Positions 1 through 8,401 of a stretch of DNA of 64,000 nucleotides are shown in pieces. This stretch comes from CAZFHA01 sp964518595 (GTDB lineage: Bacteria; Bacillota; Clostridia; Saccharofermentanales; Saccharofermentanaceae), in NCBI GenBank assembly GCA_964518595.1, contig CAZFHA010000001.1:62001-126000 (forward strand), written 5' to 3'. Positions within the stretch are counted from its first letter, which is position 1, and the number at the start of each line of letters is the position of its first letter. The position numbers and the translations under genes were made by a program. The notes beneath the pieces are model-generated. The model was not told the origin of the DNA. It saw nothing but the letters and a program-made list of their open reading frames with translations, and searched no databases.

Positions 1-282
1 GGCAGCATAGATCGTTTTCAGTAAATGAGAAATAAACAAACAGCCCAAAAGTAGCAAGGCGTAGACCGGAACTTTCCAAGGCACCAGGGGTAAATATTTA
101 GCGGACTCCAAAAAAGCCCGCGCCTCAAAATCCCGGCATATCTCCAAAGTAGTCCTATAAATAGTTAAGGTGAGAAAAGCCAAAACCAAAAGATTAATCA
201 AAAACATCAAAGCAAATAAGAGTTGTAAAATCGCCGCCTTGTTACCATGAATTTTATTCTTAAGGGCAAAGATACGGCTCAC
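1..282 (-). CDS. N-terminal part of a membrane protein (cut by window edge)
   Basis: Reading leftward from a GTG at 282, an open frame of 94 codons runs off the window edge. The start follows GGAGG about 12 bases upstream. The product begins with a short basic segment, then a hydrophobic helix (about residues 17-42), a polar stretch of about 25 residues containing an acidic/basic mix, and a second hydrophobic helix (about residues 72-88). Two helices around a short loop would suit the sensor part of a histidine kinase or another signalling protein, but the catalytic part lies outside the window, so no function can be named. The frame is too short at the edge to judge by homology. Confidence 0.55.
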   Translation of the reverse strand, partial: MSRIFALKNKIHGNKAAILQLLFALMFLINLLVLAFLTLTIYRTTLEICRDFEARAFLESAKYLPLVPWKVPVYALLLLGCLFISHLLKTIYAA

Positions 283-490
283 AAACTCCACCTGCCTCCA
301 AGTTCAAAAAATCAGTCCCCAACACTTTGTTCTATCAACTGAAGGCTCTCCTGTAGAATCTTTTGGCGATAAAATGCGATTCAGAGGAGGAAAAAGCCTT
401 CTGCTTTGGAGTATAGCACAAAAAAGCTGGTTCAGATGGATTTGTTGGAGGGAGGACATCTTCAATTTCTTTTCCCCTAGAAAGGATGAA

Positions 491-530
491 GCAGCTGCCT
501 TCATAAACAGAGGTTTACGAAGGCGGCTGC
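491..530. terminator. Hairpin between the partial membrane gene and the AraC gene
   Basis: GCAGCTGCCTTC pairs with GAAGGCGGCTGC (one G-T wobble) around a 16-base loop. TTTT follows on the plus strand. It lies just past the stop of the minus-strand AraC/GyrI gene, where only a weak T-rich run follows, so it could end that transcript or work in both directions. The rest of the 280-base interval 283-562 shows no gene. Confidence 0.5.
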
Positions 531-562
531 TTTTACTGGTTAAAATTTTGCTAAATGACTGA

Positions 563-1441
563 TTATTTTATCGGAATATAAATATCCATTTCAGAATCAG
601 GATGACTTATGCCAAGGAACCGCTCATCATATAGCTCGAACTCCTCCCGTGCATCCAGCTCTTCATTGGTAGCTAAAAACCAAGTTCCCCAGATATATTC
701 AAAGGTTTGTGGCAAGCGTAGGATACTTCCACGATGGGTAAAAACTGCAAATCGTCCGCCTTTTACTATTTTTCCCACAAAGGGATCTGCCAATCCCTCA
801 AGGGTTGCCACTTCGAGACCAACAACCTCAGTAAAAGGCACATCATCACTCATGCTGTATAGTGTGCTACCATTTGTACAACTTTCGCAAACCCCAATCC
901 CTCGTGCTCTTGGTAAGGGATTTGGCACGGTATGGGCGATGGCATTGAAAGACTGCCACAGCTCGGCAAGTTTATTGTCCCGCAAGGTCGTTTCGCCGCG
1001 CAAGCCAGCGACTAAAAAGTCGGATATTTCTACGATTTTCGGATGAACTGTCACATTATTTAGGATATGTTCCAAACGCGGCAAATCTATGCGGTGTTTA
1101 GAGCCTACAAAGGTGTCCAGCCGATTTTTTCGGTAAGTCCAAGGGCTTACATTATATACGGCCTTAAAGGCACGGCTAAAAGCTTCCCCCGAAGCAAATC
1201 CATATACCAGTGCAATATCCAGCACACGGTCATTGGTATAAAGTAGTTTTTGCGCCGCACCGGCCAGCCTACGCTTTTGCATGTAACTGCCTACGCCTTC
1301 ACCTAATAAGGCATAAAATATCCGGGTAAGATGGTAGTAGGAATAGCCTGCTGCACAGGCAACATCCTCTGCTGTGAAGTCTTGTTCGATATGATTTTCT
1401 ACATATAATACAGCACGTTCCAAGGCTTCACGATATTCCAT
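563..1441 (-). CDS. AraC-family regulator with GyrI-like effector domain
   Basis: A 292-aa regulator with two parts. An N-terminal AraC double helix-turn-helix (about residues 5-105; the segment around VYGFASGEAFSRAFKAVY is the typical second helix-turn-helix) is followed by a GyrI-like/SOUL-type small-molecule-binding domain (about 135-292), which in this family senses drugs or amphipathic ligands. The longest frame starts at a TTG (1459) that overlaps the upstream gene. The ATG at 1441 is preferred because AAAGGAGG sits seven bases before it. The gene follows the C45-type hydrolase gene by 14 bases, so the two are probably co-transcribed and the regulator may control that hydrolase. Ligand unknown. 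Confidence 0.85.
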   Translation of the reverse strand: MEYREALERAVLYVENHIEQDFTAEDVACAAGYSYYHLTRIFYALLGEGVGSYMQKRRLAGAAQKLLYTNDRVLDIALVYGFASGEAFSRAFKAVYNVSPWTYRKNRLDTFVGSKHRIDLPRLEHILNNVTVHPKIVEISDFLVAGLRGETTLRDNKLAELWQSFNAIAHTVPNPLPRARGIGVCESCTNGSTLYSMSDDVPFTEVVGLEVATLEGLADPFVGKIVKGGRFAVFTHRGSILRLPQTFEYIWGTWFLATNEELDAREEFELYDERFLGISHPDSEMDIYIPIK

Positions 1442-1455
1442 CCCTCGCCTCCTTT

Positions 1456-2553
1456 TCAAAGTGAGATAAATTCAAAGGTTCCCGGTTCGGATTTTTCTCC
1501 TTGTAAGGCAATCCTTTGCAGTGAGTCTTCTAGTGGCTTATTTACAGCATAGGTCTTCCATCCATTTTGAACAAGTCCTCCCCAACATATTTCCAATGTT
1601 CGGGCAGCCGGACGCATTATAATACTTTTTGTTGTGCCCAGAAAATCTGCGTAGTAGGGGTTGAAGAGTCCACCATGATTTACATGGGTAAGCAGCAGCT
1701 GTTTTACACTCGCCTGGTCGATCTGTGACCTTTGGCAGAACTGTTCTATCGATTCGGCTCGCTTTATAGAATTCCGTAGGACTTTTACTGTTTTAAACTC
1801 CGGAGTCAGCGCATGGTTAGTGGCATATAATGAGCCGTCTCTTATGGGCAGAATAACTTGCTTGCCATTGATTACTTCAATCAAAGCCGCGTTACCATCT
1901 CCATCCATAACAATCATGTTTAAGTTAAAGGCAATAGGCATCTCCTGTAAAAAAGAAAGAGCTTCACTCAAATTGCGACAATTTTCCAGCAATGAGCGAA
2001 TCACCACCCAGAACATAAGCCCTTTAGTTGTGGGCGGCTGCATAGTCTTTAGTGCTCCTATAGGGATGCCACAGCTGCTCATAGTCACAGACAGTCCATG
2101 TTCATTAATTCCTTCATCTCGGCCAAAAGTCATCGTACTAGTACCAAGATAGGTGTATTTACCTGAAATACTAGTACGAACCAAAGTAAAATCTTCTGCC
2201 TGGGGATTGAAGTCATAATTGCGAGCCAGCAAAGGGGCACTATCCTCCATACGTCTGGCGTCGAGTGCCAGTTGGCTACACCGGGGCCGAAGGCAACTCA
2301 TGGCATAAAAAGTAAGGCTAGCTTTCTCTACTCCAGTTGCATCTGCAAACCCCGCAAGTTCTTCCTCTATTCCTGGGCACCAGCGGGACAGCAAGGCATT
2401 AGCTTCAGCAACTTCGCTGAGAGTAAAGGGTGTTAAGCCTTCCAAATACTGATGATGGGCAAGCATGGGGGTATTTCTGAGCAGTTCCCCCTGCTTTTTT
2501 CCAATTTCGTAACTCGTACCATTTAATTCAAGAGTATATGATTGAACATTCAT
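1456..2553 (-). CDS. C45-type acyltransferase/linear amide hydrolase (AAT-like)
   Basis: A 365-aa protein resembling the peptidase C45/acyl-CoA:6-aminopenicillanate acyltransferase group of Ntn hydrolases, which cleave or transfer acyl groups on linear amides. Seen: the GKKQGELL start, a cysteine in RPRCSQLAL near residue 91 that could be the nucleophile, the NYDFNP motif near 115, and the MSSCGIP and GNAALIEV segments typical of this fold. Family members mature by autocleavage before the Cys; here that site would remove about 90 residues. No signal peptide. AAAAAGGAGG precedes the ATG. It lies directly upstream of the AraC/GyrI regulator on the same strand. The substrate cannot be read from the sequence. 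Confidence 0.75.
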   Translation of the reverse strand: MNVQSYTLELNGTSYEIGKKQGELLRNTPMLAHHQYLEGLTPFTLSEVAEANALLSRWCPGIEEELAGFADATGVEKASLTFYAMSCLRPRCSQLALDARRMEDSAPLLARNYDFNPQAEDFTLVRTSISGKYTYLGTSTMTFGRDEGINEHGLSVTMSSCGIPIGALKTMQPPTTKGLMFWVVIRSLLENCRNLSEALSFLQEMPIAFNLNMIVMDGDGNAALIEVINGKQVILPIRDGSLYATNHALTPEFKTVKVLRNSIKRAESIEQFCQRSQIDQASVKQLLLTHVNHGGLFNPYYADFLGTTKSIIMRPAARTLEICWGGLVQNGWKTYAVNKPLEDSLQRIALQGEKSEPGTFEFISL

Positions 2554-2671
2554 TTTGTTGCCTCCTTTTTGTTTGAGGCCATTGTATCAAGCAGTCTTTT
2601 TTAATTCCTGATATTTTCTGCGCATTTCTTTGCCTAGCAATTTTGATGTCCTTGCCAACATAATCAAAGGC

Positions 2672-3763
2672 CTACCATTGGGAACTCAGTTGATTTTCAG
2701 CTAAAATATCCCGCTTAATGATTTCTAGAAAATACACTGGCTGCTCAATAGGGGGACAATGAGCCGAATGCTTAAATGTATAGAATTTTTTTATCGGTGC
2801 ATCCAAAAGTTCAAAATACTCCTTGGCATACTTGTAGGAAACTTGATAATCGTACTTACCCTGAATCATGTATACAGGGATTTCCAATCGAGGAATTGTT
2901 TCTGAAAAATTCTCTGCTAAGACACGTTGGAATAAATGTTTAGACGAAAAAATCGTCCCTTTAAGAAAATTAACTTTCTGACCTAAGGTGTATTCCGAAC
3001 TGCTAATCAGGGGCCAAACTAGATCCTTCAGTACCTTGGGTGCTCGATGGGTAAATCCAATACCCAGCTTATTCATACCAAGGGTTCTAACTTTTAAATA
3101 TTCCATGGTAATACTTTTAGCATCTATCAAGGTATGTTTCTCCAGCTGCTTTACCAATTTATTATCCCTAAGTTTCTTGGCAGTTTCTAGCATATATTCA
3201 TAAGCATCCTTTTCCGATTGAAGCTGATTCGCCACTTGACCAATGCCCACATAGGCTCGAAAAAACTCAGGATATCGCTGTACCGTATGTATCCCTAAAA
3301 AGGTTCCCCAAGAGTGACCCGAAAGGAAAATCTTGTCTTGTTTAAAGCGTTGACGTAAATACTTTGTGACTTCTACCGTATCCGCAATCATTTGTTCTAA
3401 GGTCATACTATCGGGCTTAATATCTTTACTGTAGGACATGCCTGCCCCTCTTTGATCCCACCAGCAAACCGTAAAATGTGCCTCCAAGTCTAATCCGGAA
3501 GACTTAATAAAAAGATATTCTGGCGAACCTGGTCCACCATGAAGAAAGAGCAGAACCGGATTAGCCTCATTCTGCCCTTTAATAATCATGCCTTGCTGAA
3601 TGCCGCCAATATCTAGTTTTCTAATCTCAGCAATACTTTTATCAAGAATGGCACCCTTAGAGTCCTTATAGGGCTGAATGGTTCCAGAGCTACAGACAAA
3701 TAAAAAAGTGATCGCTATAAGTATGATAACGAAGATAAGGGCGAAAAAAATAACTATATACAT
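2672..3763 (-). CDS. Alpha/beta hydrolase, proline-iminopeptidase-like, membrane anchored
   Basis: 363 aa. A strong N-terminal transmembrane helix (about residues 3-25) is followed by an alpha/beta-hydrolase domain: HGGPGSPEY (oxyanion loop, near 75), WWDQRGAGMSY (near 100) and the nucleophile elbow GHSWGTF (Ser near 149); the catalytic His is probably in FKHSAHCPP near 338. The HGGPG plus DQRGAG pair is characteristic of the prolyl aminopeptidase/iminopeptidase S33 group. The anchor suggests action at the membrane outer face. The gene lies 46 bases downstream of the TetR gene on the same strand and is probably in its autoregulated transcript, so the TetR ligand may be a substrate of this enzyme. 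A 118-base interval to the next gene holds only a 24-codon frame. Confidence 0.8.
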   Translation of the reverse strand: MYIVIFFALIFVIILIAITFLFVCSSGTIQPYKDSKGAILDKSIAEIRKLDIGGIQQGMIIKGQNEANPVLLFLHGGPGSPEYLFIKSSGLDLEAHFTVCWWDQRGAGMSYSKDIKPDSMTLEQMIADTVEVTKYLRQRFKQDKIFLSGHSWGTFLGIHTVQRYPEFFRAYVGIGQVANQLQSEKDAYEYMLETAKKLRDNKLVKQLEKHTLIDAKSITMEYLKVRTLGMNKLGIGFTHRAPKVLKDLVWPLISSSEYTLGQKVNFLKGTIFSSKHLFQRVLAENFSETIPRLEIPVYMIQGKYDYQVSYKYAKEYFELLDAPIKKFYTFKHSAHCPPIEQPVYFLEIIKRDILAENQLSSQW

Positions 3764-3809
3764 AATTGATTTCCTTTGCTTTATTTTGTGACGAATGAGA
3801 ACCTATCTT

Positions 3810-4460
3810 TCATGCCTCTTCTAATCGATTCCTTTCGGAACGAAAGATTTGCTCTAATTTTTGAGCATGGTCAGCGGAGGGCTTCAAACACTGCTTCATA
3901 AGGTCTATAAAGACCTCCATTCGTAATATACGCCCTGGGGTATCACAGGACGGCAAAAAATCCCCCTCCAGAGCCGCCTTAGCCAATAGCATAGAAAACT
4001 CAGCCATTTCTTTAGGATTGGCAATGTTATAAATACCTGCCTCATTCCCATCTTCAAAAATAGCTTGCAAAATCGGTATGCAGAAATGAATATTAGCTTC
4101 CGACACCCGATAAGCTACCAGAGAGTTCTGGTTTGAGTTTTTGTAGCGCAATAGCTTTTGGGTCAACTCCTCTAAAGAAAGATTATTCTTTACAAAGAAA
4201 ATTAGCTTTTCATCCACAGGCACCGGGTCAAGGAGGGCTTGGATTTTCGCTAACTCTTGGCTAAGAGCCGAATAAATCACTGCATCTAGAATCTCTTCTT
4301 TAGAAGAAAAATAATGATACATGCCGCCTTTAGACAAATTAGCTGCCCGCATGATTTGCGTAATGGTAGTATTTTCATACCCGTGCTCTAAAAAAAGATC
4401 TAACGCTAATTGGATAATGTTTTCTTTCTTAACATCATGGTTCTTATTTGATCGCGCCAC
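3810..4460 (-). CDS. TetR-family repressor
   Basis: A 216-aa TetR regulator. The N-terminal helix-turn-helix is clear (ALDLFLEHGYENTTI, then AANLSKGGMYHYFSSKEE), followed by an all-helical ligand domain. The longest frame begins at an ATG (4475) lying inside the operator palindrome. The GTG at 4460 is the likelier start because GGAGGG sits seven bases before it. The repressor would bind the palindrome at 4472-4503 immediately upstream of its own ribosome site and so repress itself and the downstream alpha/beta hydrolase. Ligand unknown. Confidence 0.88.
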   Translation of the reverse strand: MARSNKNHDVKKENIIQLALDLFLEHGYENTTITQIMRAANLSKGGMYHYFSSKEEILDAVIYSALSQELAKIQALLDPVPVDEKLIFFVKNNLSLEELTQKLLRYKNSNQNSLVAYRVSEANIHFCIPILQAIFEDGNEAGIYNIANPKEMAEFSMLLAKAALEGDFLPSCDTPGRILRMEVFIDLMKQCLKPSADHAQKLEQIFRSERNRLEEA

Positions 4461-4471
4461 TTCATTGCCCT

Positions 4472-4503
4472 CCATTAATTAACCGACCGCGGTTAATTAA
4501 TGG
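4472..4503. promoter_or_regulatory. Perfect 14-bp inverted repeat: TetR operator
   Basis: CCATTAATTAACCG and its exact reverse complement CGGTTAATTAATGG are separated by four bases (ACCG). The palindrome lies 12 bases upstream of the TetR GTG start, where an autoregulatory operator is expected. Its length and symmetry fit a TetR dimer site. Confidence 0.8.
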
Positions 4504-4560
4504 TAACAAAGGATTGGAGTCCTGTCAACGAGTTGGCACTCTTCCACGCCCTATTCATAG

Positions 4561-4728
4561 GAATTTCAGCACAAAACTACTTTAGTTCTCACTGTAGCGA
4601 CTATAAGAAGAGCATCTAAAGCAGTCTCTATCAAGCGACTAGCAGCCACTTATTTAGAGTCATGTAGAGAAAGAGGATATGACATGCTGCTAGATTATGC
4701 TACTATGTTGATAGCAAATTTTAACTGA
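4561..4728 (+). pseudogene. Unrecognised C-terminal protein remnant
   Basis: A 55-codon open stretch between two stops has no start codon but a protein-like composition (basic N-terminal half, amphipathic helix ending LLDYATMLIANFN). It looks like the tail of a decayed gene, perhaps a transposase-type protein, but no family motif is present. It lies in the 330-base interval between the TetR operator and the next candidate gene; the rest of that interval shows nothing. Confidence 0.25.
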
Positions 4729-4831
4729 ATGATTCGAGCTATTACCCACTGTAAGTAAGCCGTCAAATACCCGCGCCGATTATGAAAATCATCTAGGAGC
4801 GCATGGTATGTTAGAGAAAAGGAAGGTAAGT

Positions 4832-5149
4832 ATGACCAAGAACGATCTGCCTCTCTTCCTAAGAGCCATAATTATTTCTGTAGTTTTGCCCAAGTTAATG
4901 GGCTGGCTTTTTCCCCGCTTACTTAAGCTATTGAAAAAAGAAATCACGCCTCGCTTAGAAAACACCCTAGAACTTTTGACATCGGGAATTTTCTCACTAG
5001 TTTTAGGCGGATTCGTGCTATTTAATCCACCTGCCACGAAATTAAAATGCCAACTTCCCTTCAATATATTGCAAAACTTTATCCTCAAGGGATTGGGCGT
5101 AAGGGATTTTTTCTTTTTGACAAATTGCCTTAGCTTCCTTCGAAAATAG
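4832..5149 (+). CDS. Small hydrophobic protein of unknown function, possibly a fragment
   Basis: A 105-codon frame preceded by AAAAGGAAGG with good spacing. The first 70 residues are credible: a hydrophobic/amphipathic segment (about 9-35) with several basic residues, then an acidic helix and a second hydrophobic segment (about 50-65). The last 35 codons overlap the 3' end of the convergent nucleotidyltransferase gene, so the original end may have been lost. No known family recognised. The opposite strand is also open here, but that product has no domain-like pattern. Confidence 0.35.
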   Translation: MTKNDLPLFLRAIIISVVLPKLMGWLFPRLLKLLKKEITPRLENTLELLTSGIFSLVLGGFVLFNPPATKLKCQLPFNILQNFILKGLGVRDFFFLTNCLSFLRK

Positions 5150-5884
5150 ATCAAGCATTTTCTTGAAATTTTTCCCCAGATGCATAACCTCAGGAGCAGC
5201 AAAATAAGCTAGAATTTCGGCTTGCTGCTGAGCGCCTAAGGTTTTTGAAATACTTTCCGGCCACCACTCCCAGAGTCCATACTGCCCGGAAATTTTAAAT
5301 AAACTAAAATGTACGTTCCGCATTTCTTCCCGAAGATAGAGCATTTTGAATAGGTCTTTACGCAAAAAATATTTTACAAAAATATAGGCGTAGAGCCAAT
5401 ACTTCTCCACCAAACGCCTTATCTGCTCTGGATTCAGCACCTCACAGGTCGTTCCCTGCGCAAGCTTATTAAGAGTGGTTTCCACTATTTTATCTTTATC
5501 GAAAATAATGTTTTCTTTTTTGCAGCCTTTAGAAAAGACCTCTGCCATGCCTTCTCCTACCTTTGATTCCTTAACAATGGTCAGATCATATTGATGTAAA
5601 CCCTCAGTTTCAATCAAAATAGCATAATTTTTAATTGAGCTATCATTAAAATCTTCACCTAGCCATAGATGAATCTTAGGGCAAAAACGCGCAAAAATCC
5701 GAGGCAATTCCTGATCTATCTCTTCGAAATAATCGCTCTTAATTAGTAAAACAGGATCAACATCTGAGAATTGGTCAGCACAATTCTTGGCCAAGGAGCC
5801 AAAATGCCAAGCACCCAACACCCGAGGATCTTTTTTCAGAACTGCTATGGATTGATCAAAAATTTGCTTAAGTTCTTGATTCAC
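5042..5884 (-). CDS. Nucleotidyltransferase resembling aminoglycoside/lincosamide adenylyltransferases
   Basis: A 280-aa protein of the Pol-beta-type nucleotidyltransferase superfamily. Seen near the N-terminus: HFGSLAKNCADQFSDVDPVLLI, the GS plus D-x-D metal-binding signature, with the third acidic residue probably in QYDLTIV. A helical C-terminal half with aromatic clusters (YWLYAYIFVKYFLRKDLFKML) matches the layout of the AadE/LinB-type drug adenylyltransferases of similar length. It could adenylylate an antibiotic, but many such chromosomal proteins have unknown substrates and resistance should not be assumed. Start at the GTG at 5884: GAGGTG lies six bases upstream; the longer frame (5893) has no ribosome site. 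Confidence 0.7.
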   Translation of the reverse strand: MNQELKQIFDQSIAVLKKDPRVLGAWHFGSLAKNCADQFSDVDPVLLIKSDYFEEIDQELPRIFARFCPKIHLWLGEDFNDSSIKNYAILIETEGLHQYDLTIVKESKVGEGMAEVFSKGCKKENIIFDKDKIVETTLNKLAQGTTCEVLNPEQIRRLVEKYWLYAYIFVKYFLRKDLFKMLYLREEMRNVHFSLFKISGQYGLWEWWPESISKTLGAQQQAEILAYFAAPEVMHLGKNFKKMLDLFSKEAKAICQKEKIPYAQSLEDKVLQYIEGKLAF

Positions 5885-6013
5885 TAGAAACACCTCGCAA
5901 AAAGCAATTCGAATAACCGGCAGATTATATTATAATGGATAGCCTAGCTAAAAGCAGAAAAATCTATGGCTTTCATATAGCAAACAATTGGCTTACATCT
6001 ACCCGGTATACCC

Positions 6014-7231
6014 TCATTTTTCATTTGCTACCTTGGGTCTCATTAAAGCATTTACTTTCTCTGAACTGGCTACCATGATAATTAGGTATACCAGCAAGAC
6101 GAAGGGAAAAATAAATAGGCCAACCTTTGGGGCTACTAGACCAAAGAGCGGCGGCAAAAAAGTTGCACCACAATAGGCCAAAGCCATCTGCAGTCCCATT
6201 ATCCTCTGGGAGTGTTCTTGCCCAAAGCGATTGGGGGTCTCGTGAAGTAAGCAGGGAAAAATCGGTGCCAAACCCAAGCCAATTAGAATAAGTCCTACAA
6301 GATTAATATTGGAAATAGGTACAAAAAGTAGTAGTATACCTGCCAACACCACCAACTGACCAACCAGGATTACTCTCCTAGTCTTGATTCGTAGTAAAAT
6401 AAAACCGGTAATTAACCGACCCACCGTAATCCCGGCAAAATACATAGCAATCCACAAAGCGGCAGTGGCAGCAGATACTTGTTGAACACTCACTAAGTAG
6501 CTACTTCCCCAGAGTCCAACGGTAACTTCAATACCACAATAGGTCAGAAAAACAATCAGCGTCGAAGGTAAACCCTTGGTGCGAAAAATGCGCCTTTTAC
6601 CCGTTTCAGATGAGCCTTCCACCAAGGAGGACACTGAATCCTCCGGCCTGTCTGTCTTATGAGCCGGAGCCAAAGACTGCCGTTGTTTCCGCCACAAAGG
6701 TAAGGAAAGCAGAAGAATAAAAACCAGCACAAATTGAATCATACTAACGGTTAAATAGCCGCCGCGCCATTGGTTGTTATCACGAATAAATTGAGCCATA
6801 ATTATGGGACCCAAGGTGGCACCAATCCCCCAAAAGCAGTGCAGCCAACTCATATGATGGGCATCGTAGTGCAGGGCAACAAAATTATTTAGTCCCGCAT
6901 CCACGGCTCCAGCTCCAATACCAAGAGGAATTGCCAGCAGAATCAGCCAGTAAAAAGACGGAGCTAAGGCCACCCCCAATAGGGCAGTAGCGGTCAAAAA
7001 TACGCTAAAAACCGTTATAACACCGGTTCCAAAGCGCTTAATCAAGCGATGGCTAAAGAGACTGGATACAATCGTCCCACCACTAACCACCATGGCAATC
7101 AAGCCTGCTCCACTTAAAGGAACCTGCAGATCCATTTTCATGACTGTCCAAGAAGAACCTAAGAGGGAATCCGGCAAACCAAGACTGATGAAAGACAAAT
7201 AAATTATTAGTAAAAGAATTATTCTAGCCAT
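6014..7231 (-). CDS. MFS transporter (sugar/fucose-permease-like)
   Basis: A 405-aa, 12-helix major facilitator protein. The N-terminal half carries the helix 1 motif LSFISLGLPDSLLGSSW and the loop HRLIKRFG, and helix 5 has WLHCFWGIGATLGP. Together these resemble the FucP/AraJ-like branch that includes many sugar permeases. A charged central loop (around residues 185-215) separates the halves. It follows the ROK regulator by nine bases, so the two form an operon and the substrate is probably a sugar or sugar derivative sensed by that ROK protein. AGGAGA precedes the ATG. Confidence 0.82.
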   Translation of the reverse strand: MARIILLLIIYLSFISLGLPDSLLGSSWTVMKMDLQVPLSGAGLIAMVVSGGTIVSSLFSHRLIKRFGTGVITVFSVFLTATALLGVALAPSFYWLILLAIPLGIGAGAVDAGLNNFVALHYDAHHMSWLHCFWGIGATLGPIIMAQFIRDNNQWRGGYLTVSMIQFVLVFILLLSLPLWRKQRQSLAPAHKTDRPEDSVSSLVEGSSETGKRRIFRTKGLPSTLIVFLTYCGIEVTVGLWGSSYLVSVQQVSAATAALWIAMYFAGITVGRLITGFILLRIKTRRVILVGQLVVLAGILLLFVPISNINLVGLILIGLGLAPIFPCLLHETPNRFGQEHSQRIMGLQMALAYCGATFLPPLFGLVAPKVGLFIFPFVLLVYLIIMVASSEKVNALMRPKVANEK

Positions 7232-7240
7232 AGCATTCTC

Positions 7241-8272
7241 CTATAATTTTAACTTTGTTATTTGAACGGGATAGGCCATAAAGTTTTTGGCCTGTTCATA
7301 CAATCCAGTCAGGTAGGACTCCTTAATGGAAGAAAGAAAGCCAATATGAGGAACATGAGATAGAGGAATCATGGTACCAATATCCTCAGCCACTTGCTGC
7401 CGGACGGCCTGATCAATAAGATTACCAGCCAGAATAATTTCCGCCGGATCAAGAATCGCAATCATCGCTGCCACGGATTTAAGAATCAAAGGATAGGCTT
7501 CCTGAATATCCATAGCAAAATCATCCTGTATATTTCGCTCAAAGCCCACCGGAAGAAAAGATACTTCACCGGCAAAGTGCTTATGCCCCCTTAGTAGCTG
7601 GTTATGGACAATAATTCCGGCACCGGGAAACTGATTAGAAGTAAAAAGCAGAACAGCCAAGGAGCTATTGTCTTTATGGGTTCTTCTGGAGTGATAACCC
7701 AAAGCGACTGCGTTGAGATCATTTTCGACAATAATATTTTGCGAAAATTCTTGCCTCAACCGCTCTACTACGTTCATGTTTTCAAAAGCCTTAAAATCGC
7801 ATAAACCAATGGAAGTATGATCTATAACCACTCCCGGAACCCCAAGGCTAATGACTTGGATTGCCGGGTACTTAGCCACCACTTCTGCAATACTTTTAGC
7901 TAAAAAAGCATAATCCATCTGAGGGGTAGTCAAACTGTCGCCAGCTATAACTTTTCCCAGCAAATTATACACGCCATAGGCTAAAACGGGCTGATCCACT
8001 GGCCCTTCTAGATATAAACAGAGAATATGATAGTAATCAGGGTTGTATTCATAGGTCTGGGTAGGTCGTCCACCGGTATTGTTGACTTTACCGACTTCTA
8101 AGACCTCACCGGCTTCAACCAATTGATTGAGTAAAGAGTTGCAGGTAGCTTGACTTAACCCTGTCCATGCGGTGATCGCCGCCTTACTACTATTGGGATG
8201 GTCTTTCACCGCACTACGAATCAACTCCAGATTCAGACTCTTAATCTGAGACGTATTTCCTGCTATAGACAT
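7241..8272 (-). CDS. ROK-family transcriptional regulator
   Basis: 343 aa. N-terminal winged helix-turn-helix (about residues 10-75, GLSQATCNSLLNQLVEAGEV) followed by a ROK sugar-kinase-like domain with the sugar-contact loop SLGVPGVVIDHT and the EVSFLPVG region. The cysteine cluster CxCGxxGCxE, which binds zinc in most ROK proteins, is absent, and no phosphate-loop kinase signature is evident, so this is a repressor/sensor, not a kinase. It is the first gene of a two-gene unit with the MFS transporter and has a perfect operator just upstream (8300-8330). GGGAGG precedes the ATG. Confidence 0.85.
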   Translation of the reverse strand: MSIAGNTSQIKSLNLELIRSAVKDHPNSSKAAITAWTGLSQATCNSLLNQLVEAGEVLEVGKVNNTGGRPTQTYEYNPDYYHILCLYLEGPVDQPVLAYGVYNLLGKVIAGDSLTTPQMDYAFLAKSIAEVVAKYPAIQVISLGVPGVVIDHTSIGLCDFKAFENMNVVERLRQEFSQNIIVENDLNAVALGYHSRRTHKDNSSLAVLLFTSNQFPGAGIIVHNQLLRGHKHFAGEVSFLPVGFERNIQDDFAMDIQEAYPLILKSVAAMIAILDPAEIILAGNLIDQAVRQQVAEDIGTMIPLSHVPHIGFLSSIKESYLTGLYEQAKNFMAYPVQITKLKL

Positions 8273-8299
8273 TTTTACCTCCCAACGTCGATTTAATAC

Positions 8300-8330
8300 A
8301 CTAGTTATTATAAGTATTATAATAACTAGT
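8300..8330. promoter_or_regulatory. Perfect 14-bp inverted repeat: likely ROK operator
   Basis: ACTAGTTATTATAA and its exact reverse complement flank a 3-base centre (GTA), 28 bases before the ROK start. The AT-rich palindrome fits autoregulation of the ROK-MFS unit. It also lies between the ROK gene and the convergent SDR gene end, so it most plausibly serves only the ROK promoter. Confidence 0.75.
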
Positions 8331-8401
8331 TAGAAGAATGTCAATACAGGTTCAAAATAAAACCGCTGCCCTTAGCACCAGTTCTATTTCCCCGCAAGAA
8401 A

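Noticed and set aside
2587..2661. 24-codon minus-strand frame after the alpha/beta hydrolase gene
   Set aside because: Basic, helix-like peptide but without a clear ribosome site or known family; more likely a relic or chance.
4789..5202. Minus-strand 137-codon frame opposite the small hydrophobic protein
   Set aside because: Composition lacks any domain pattern, it overlaps the nucleotidyltransferase gene in another frame, and no ribosome site is present.
5042..5884. Definite aminoglycoside-resistance gene
   Set aside because: Only the general nucleotidyltransferase signature is visible; the diagnostic features of a specific resistance enzyme could not be confirmed.
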